From assembly GCA_964387955.1 (NCBI GenBank), contig CAYLXX010000042.1, positions 1 to 6,511 of the forward strand: 6,511 nt of DNA, written 5' to 3'. A model generated the notes under the pieces. It saw only the letters and a list, made by a program, of their open reading frames with translations. It did not search any database and was not told where the DNA came from. Every line of letters begins with the position of its first letter. Position 1 is the stretch's first letter. A program made the translations under genes and the position numbers. This DNA is from CAYLXX01 sp964387955. Its GTDB lineage: Bacteria; Patescibacteriota; Microgenomatia; UBA1406; GWC2-37-13. This document shows positions 4,845 to 6,511 of the stretch, one piece after another.

Positions 4845-6511
4845 TATACGTTCACATTCAGGAGATTAGTCGTATCATTGCCGAAGATATCTATAACTTT
4901 TACAAGTACTGTGTATTGACCGTGTTTTTCGTACTCGTAATTCATTGATAGGTCCAATTTCGGTTCTTGGCGCGTTCGGTATCGCTGATTCATATTATGG
5001 AAGGTATCGTCTTCTTCGGTTTGTTCTGGGTGTTGGTTAAACATCCAATCAACAGCCCAGTAGTCTATAAAATCACTCCAACTATTCACTTTATCCTGCA
5101 CTTCTTTTGGCAAGAGCTCTGGATTCGGGATGATAAAATCTTTTAATTCAACTGTTGCGCGTTTGCCTTTTGCTTCGGTAAATACATCAAGGTAAGCTAG
5201 CTCAAAGAATTGTATATCTCTTTCCTTAACTTCTGATGAGGATATCTCCATTACCTCCCTAGGGATTTGAAGTGTTACTAATTTGATTCCCGACTTTTCA
5301 CCCTCTTCTTTAACAAGATCGTGAAGACCCATTTCCCATTCCCAACCCAAGACGTCAAGTTGAACAACGTTATTTTCCTTGGCCTCATTTAGGATTTCGC
5401 TGATTTCAGCTAAAGTAACTGGTGCATCAACTGATCCAACATACACAAAACTGTTTCCCCTTTTTCCGTGTAAGTTTTTGAATCCGTCAATTGGATCTGC
5501 TTTATATAACTCGAGAATAAATTTCAAATATTCATCAGCTTTTTCGTTCAACTGGACCCAGTGATGGCGCTCATATTTTCCTAAATTCTGTACCATGAAT
5601 GGACTAGCACCTATGTTTATTAGCCGTTTTCTAGAAACATGCGCTGCGTATCTGCCAAGGTCTGCCATAATCCACCGTCTATTTAGCTTATCTGCGACAA
5701 CGCCAGTTGTCCCAGAGCCGCAGAAAAAATCTGCTACAATGTCACCTTCATTCGATGAAGCTTTTATAATACGTGTTAATAAAGACTCGGGTTTTTGGGT
5801 AGGGTATCCCACCCTTTCAGTTGCAACAGGGTTTAGCGGGATAACATCTGCCCAGAGTGATTGAGCAACTGCACCTTTTGTCTCGTCCATATAGTGCTTT
5901 ATGCTAGGTGTGCCATTCGAAGTGAATTCTATTTTCCCAGTTTCCATCATTTTATTAATGCGTTCTTGCGTATAGGCCCAGTGCCTTCCCCTAGGCGGAG
6001 CTATGCTACCCCTATCGCCAAATATACGCGATGGTCCAACTCCAGCGGCATGAGCTGGTATTAGCATGTAAAGCCTGCCCTGTTTGTCTTTTTTATTGAA
6101 ACGTTTAAGATATTCTTCTTTATGTTCTGTATACTGCGGGTAATACAGGTAATTATTCGTTTTAGTGTATATAAAAATGGAGTCGTGTACATTTCCGAAT
6201 GATTTAGAATCTGTGTGTTGAGCGCGTGTACGTAGCCAAACAACTTCATTACGAAAATTATTGTTTCCAAAAATTTCATCTAAAACAAGGCGGATGTAGC
6301 TATTCACTCTCCAATCGCAATGAACGTATATAGAGCCATTGTCGGCTAAAAGTTCCTTCATGAGAACAAGGCGGTCATAAATCATCTGAAGGTATGACTG
6401 CATCCCTTTACCCCACGTGTCCCGATACGCTTTTACTTCTAGAGCTGATGGTTCTTTAATAATTTCTTGATCACCAATTTGAACATTGAATGAAAAATCG
6501 TCTCCAGTGGC
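4844..6511 (-). CDS. Type III-like adenine-specific DNA methyltransferase (Mod), N-terminus beyond the window
   Basis: The frame stays open to the last base (6511), so the ATG at 6403 is internal. The 36 extra codons read ATGDDFSF...EVKAYRDTWGKG and run into SYLQMIYDRL, a classic block just after a DPPY/DPPF catalytic motif, which should lie immediately outside the window. Numbering from the window edge, visible features are GSIYVHCD at 59-66, RGRHWAYT at 174-181, YPTQKP at 236-241 and the S-adenosylmethionine-binding DFFCGSGTT at 261-269. The expected order, catalytic motif before SAM motif, is that of beta-class N6-adenine methyltransferases. About 250 residues follow the catalytic core: a middle part with LGWEWE (388-393) and IPREVME, then DFIDYWAVDW (480-489) and a beta-rich end with YEYEKHGQYTVLVKVIDIFGND. 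Such long tails are usual in methyltransferases paired with this helicase type and may bind the partner or the DNA target. The gene is upstream of, and coupled to, the Res gene. Confidence 0.93.
   Translation of the reverse strand, partial: ATGDDFSFNVQIGDQEIIKEPSALEVKAYRDTWGKGMQSYLQMIYDRLVLMKELLADNGSIYVHCDWRVNSYIRLVLDEIFGNNNFRNEVVWLRTRAQHTDSKSFGNVHDSIFIYTKTNNYLYYPQYTEHKEEYLKRFNKKDKQGRLYMLIPAHAAGVGPSRIFGDRGSIAPPRGRHWAYTQERINKMMETGKIEFTSNGTPSIKHYMDETKGAVAQSLWADVIPLNPVATERVGYPTQKPESLLTRIIKASSNEGDIVADFFCGSGTTGVVADKLNRRWIMADLGRYAAHVSRKRLINIGASPFMVQNLGKYERHHWVQLNEKADEYLKFILELYKADPIDGFKNLHGKRGNSFVYVGSVDAPVTLAEISEILNEAKENNVVQLDVLGWEWEMGLHDLVKEEGEKSGIKLVTLQIPREVMEISSSEVKERDIQFFELAYLDVFTEAKGKRATVELKDFIIPNPELLPKEVQDKVNSWSDFIDYWAVDWMFNQHPEQTEEDDTFHNMNQRYRTRQEPKLDLSMNYEYEKHGQYTVLVKVIDIFGNDTTNLLNVNV

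Noticed and set aside
2683..6279. Open frames of 61-97 codons overlapping the RM genes, nearly all on the opposite strand
   Set aside because: They lie wholly inside well-supported genes, show no domain signal or ribosome site, and have the composition of shadow frames.
4844..6403. Methyltransferase starting at ATG 6403
   Set aside because: The 36 codons upstream are open and contain family-typical sequence (ATGDDFSF, AYRDTWGKG); starting at 6403 would also lose the catalytic motif expected just beyond the edge.
1..6511. Recoded TGA (Gly or Trp) as in some CPR lineages
   Set aside because: Although none of the seven genes ends in TGA, none contains an in-frame TGA in about 2,100 codons, and Trp and Gly use their normal codons.

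Overview
The window looks like the AT-leaning accessory flank of a bacterial chromosome. It carries a nearly complete Type III-like restriction-modification (RM) pair, four small genes I do not recognise, and the 3' end of one conserved membrane-protein gene. I cannot fix the organism. The membrane protein resembles lysylphosphatidylglycerol-synthase TM-region (YbhN/UPF0104, 'flippase-like') proteins. Together with the orphan genes and apparent leaderless starts, a Saccharibacteria/CPR-type genome would fit, but that is a guess. The standard bacterial code works: all seven genes end in TAA or TAG and none has an in-frame TGA.

Layout. (1) 1-314 (+): the C-terminal 103 codons of the flippase-like protein, about 62% GC from base 61 on. 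(2) 316-1070: a short block with two orphan genes pointing at each other (339-686 + and 687-1019 -), whose stop codons touch with no base between. The block lies between two copies of a 26-bp imperfect direct repeat (290-315 and 1071-1096). Copy 1 is the last codons of the flippase gene; copy 2 is a stray duplicate of the same tail with the reading frame and stop preserved. (3) 1092-1694 (-) and 1750-2343 (+): two divergent orphan genes sharing a 55-bp AT-rich promoter region. (4) 2373-6511 (-): a Type III-like RM operon. The adenine methyltransferase, cut by the right window edge, comes first; the helicase-nuclease subunit follows, coupled through a TAATG stop/start overlap.

How they work together. 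The methyltransferase and the helicase-nuclease should form one restriction-modification system. Nothing links the four orphans to it except position and similar base composition. The flippase tail duplication suggests that the small-gene block was inserted at, or recombined into, the 3' end of the flippase gene, and that the flippase gene once ran directly into the 1092-1694 gene.

The four orphan genes share one expression pattern. Each has a TANNNT -10-like hexamer ending 7-8 bases before its start codon and no Shine-Dalgarno sequence, as expected for leaderless mRNAs. This pattern also decides two starts: ATG 1694 for the third orphan gene and ATG 1750 for the fourth. I see no RNA genes, CRISPR arrays, transposase genes or convincing intrinsic terminators. 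The longest gene-free stretch is about 72 bases.
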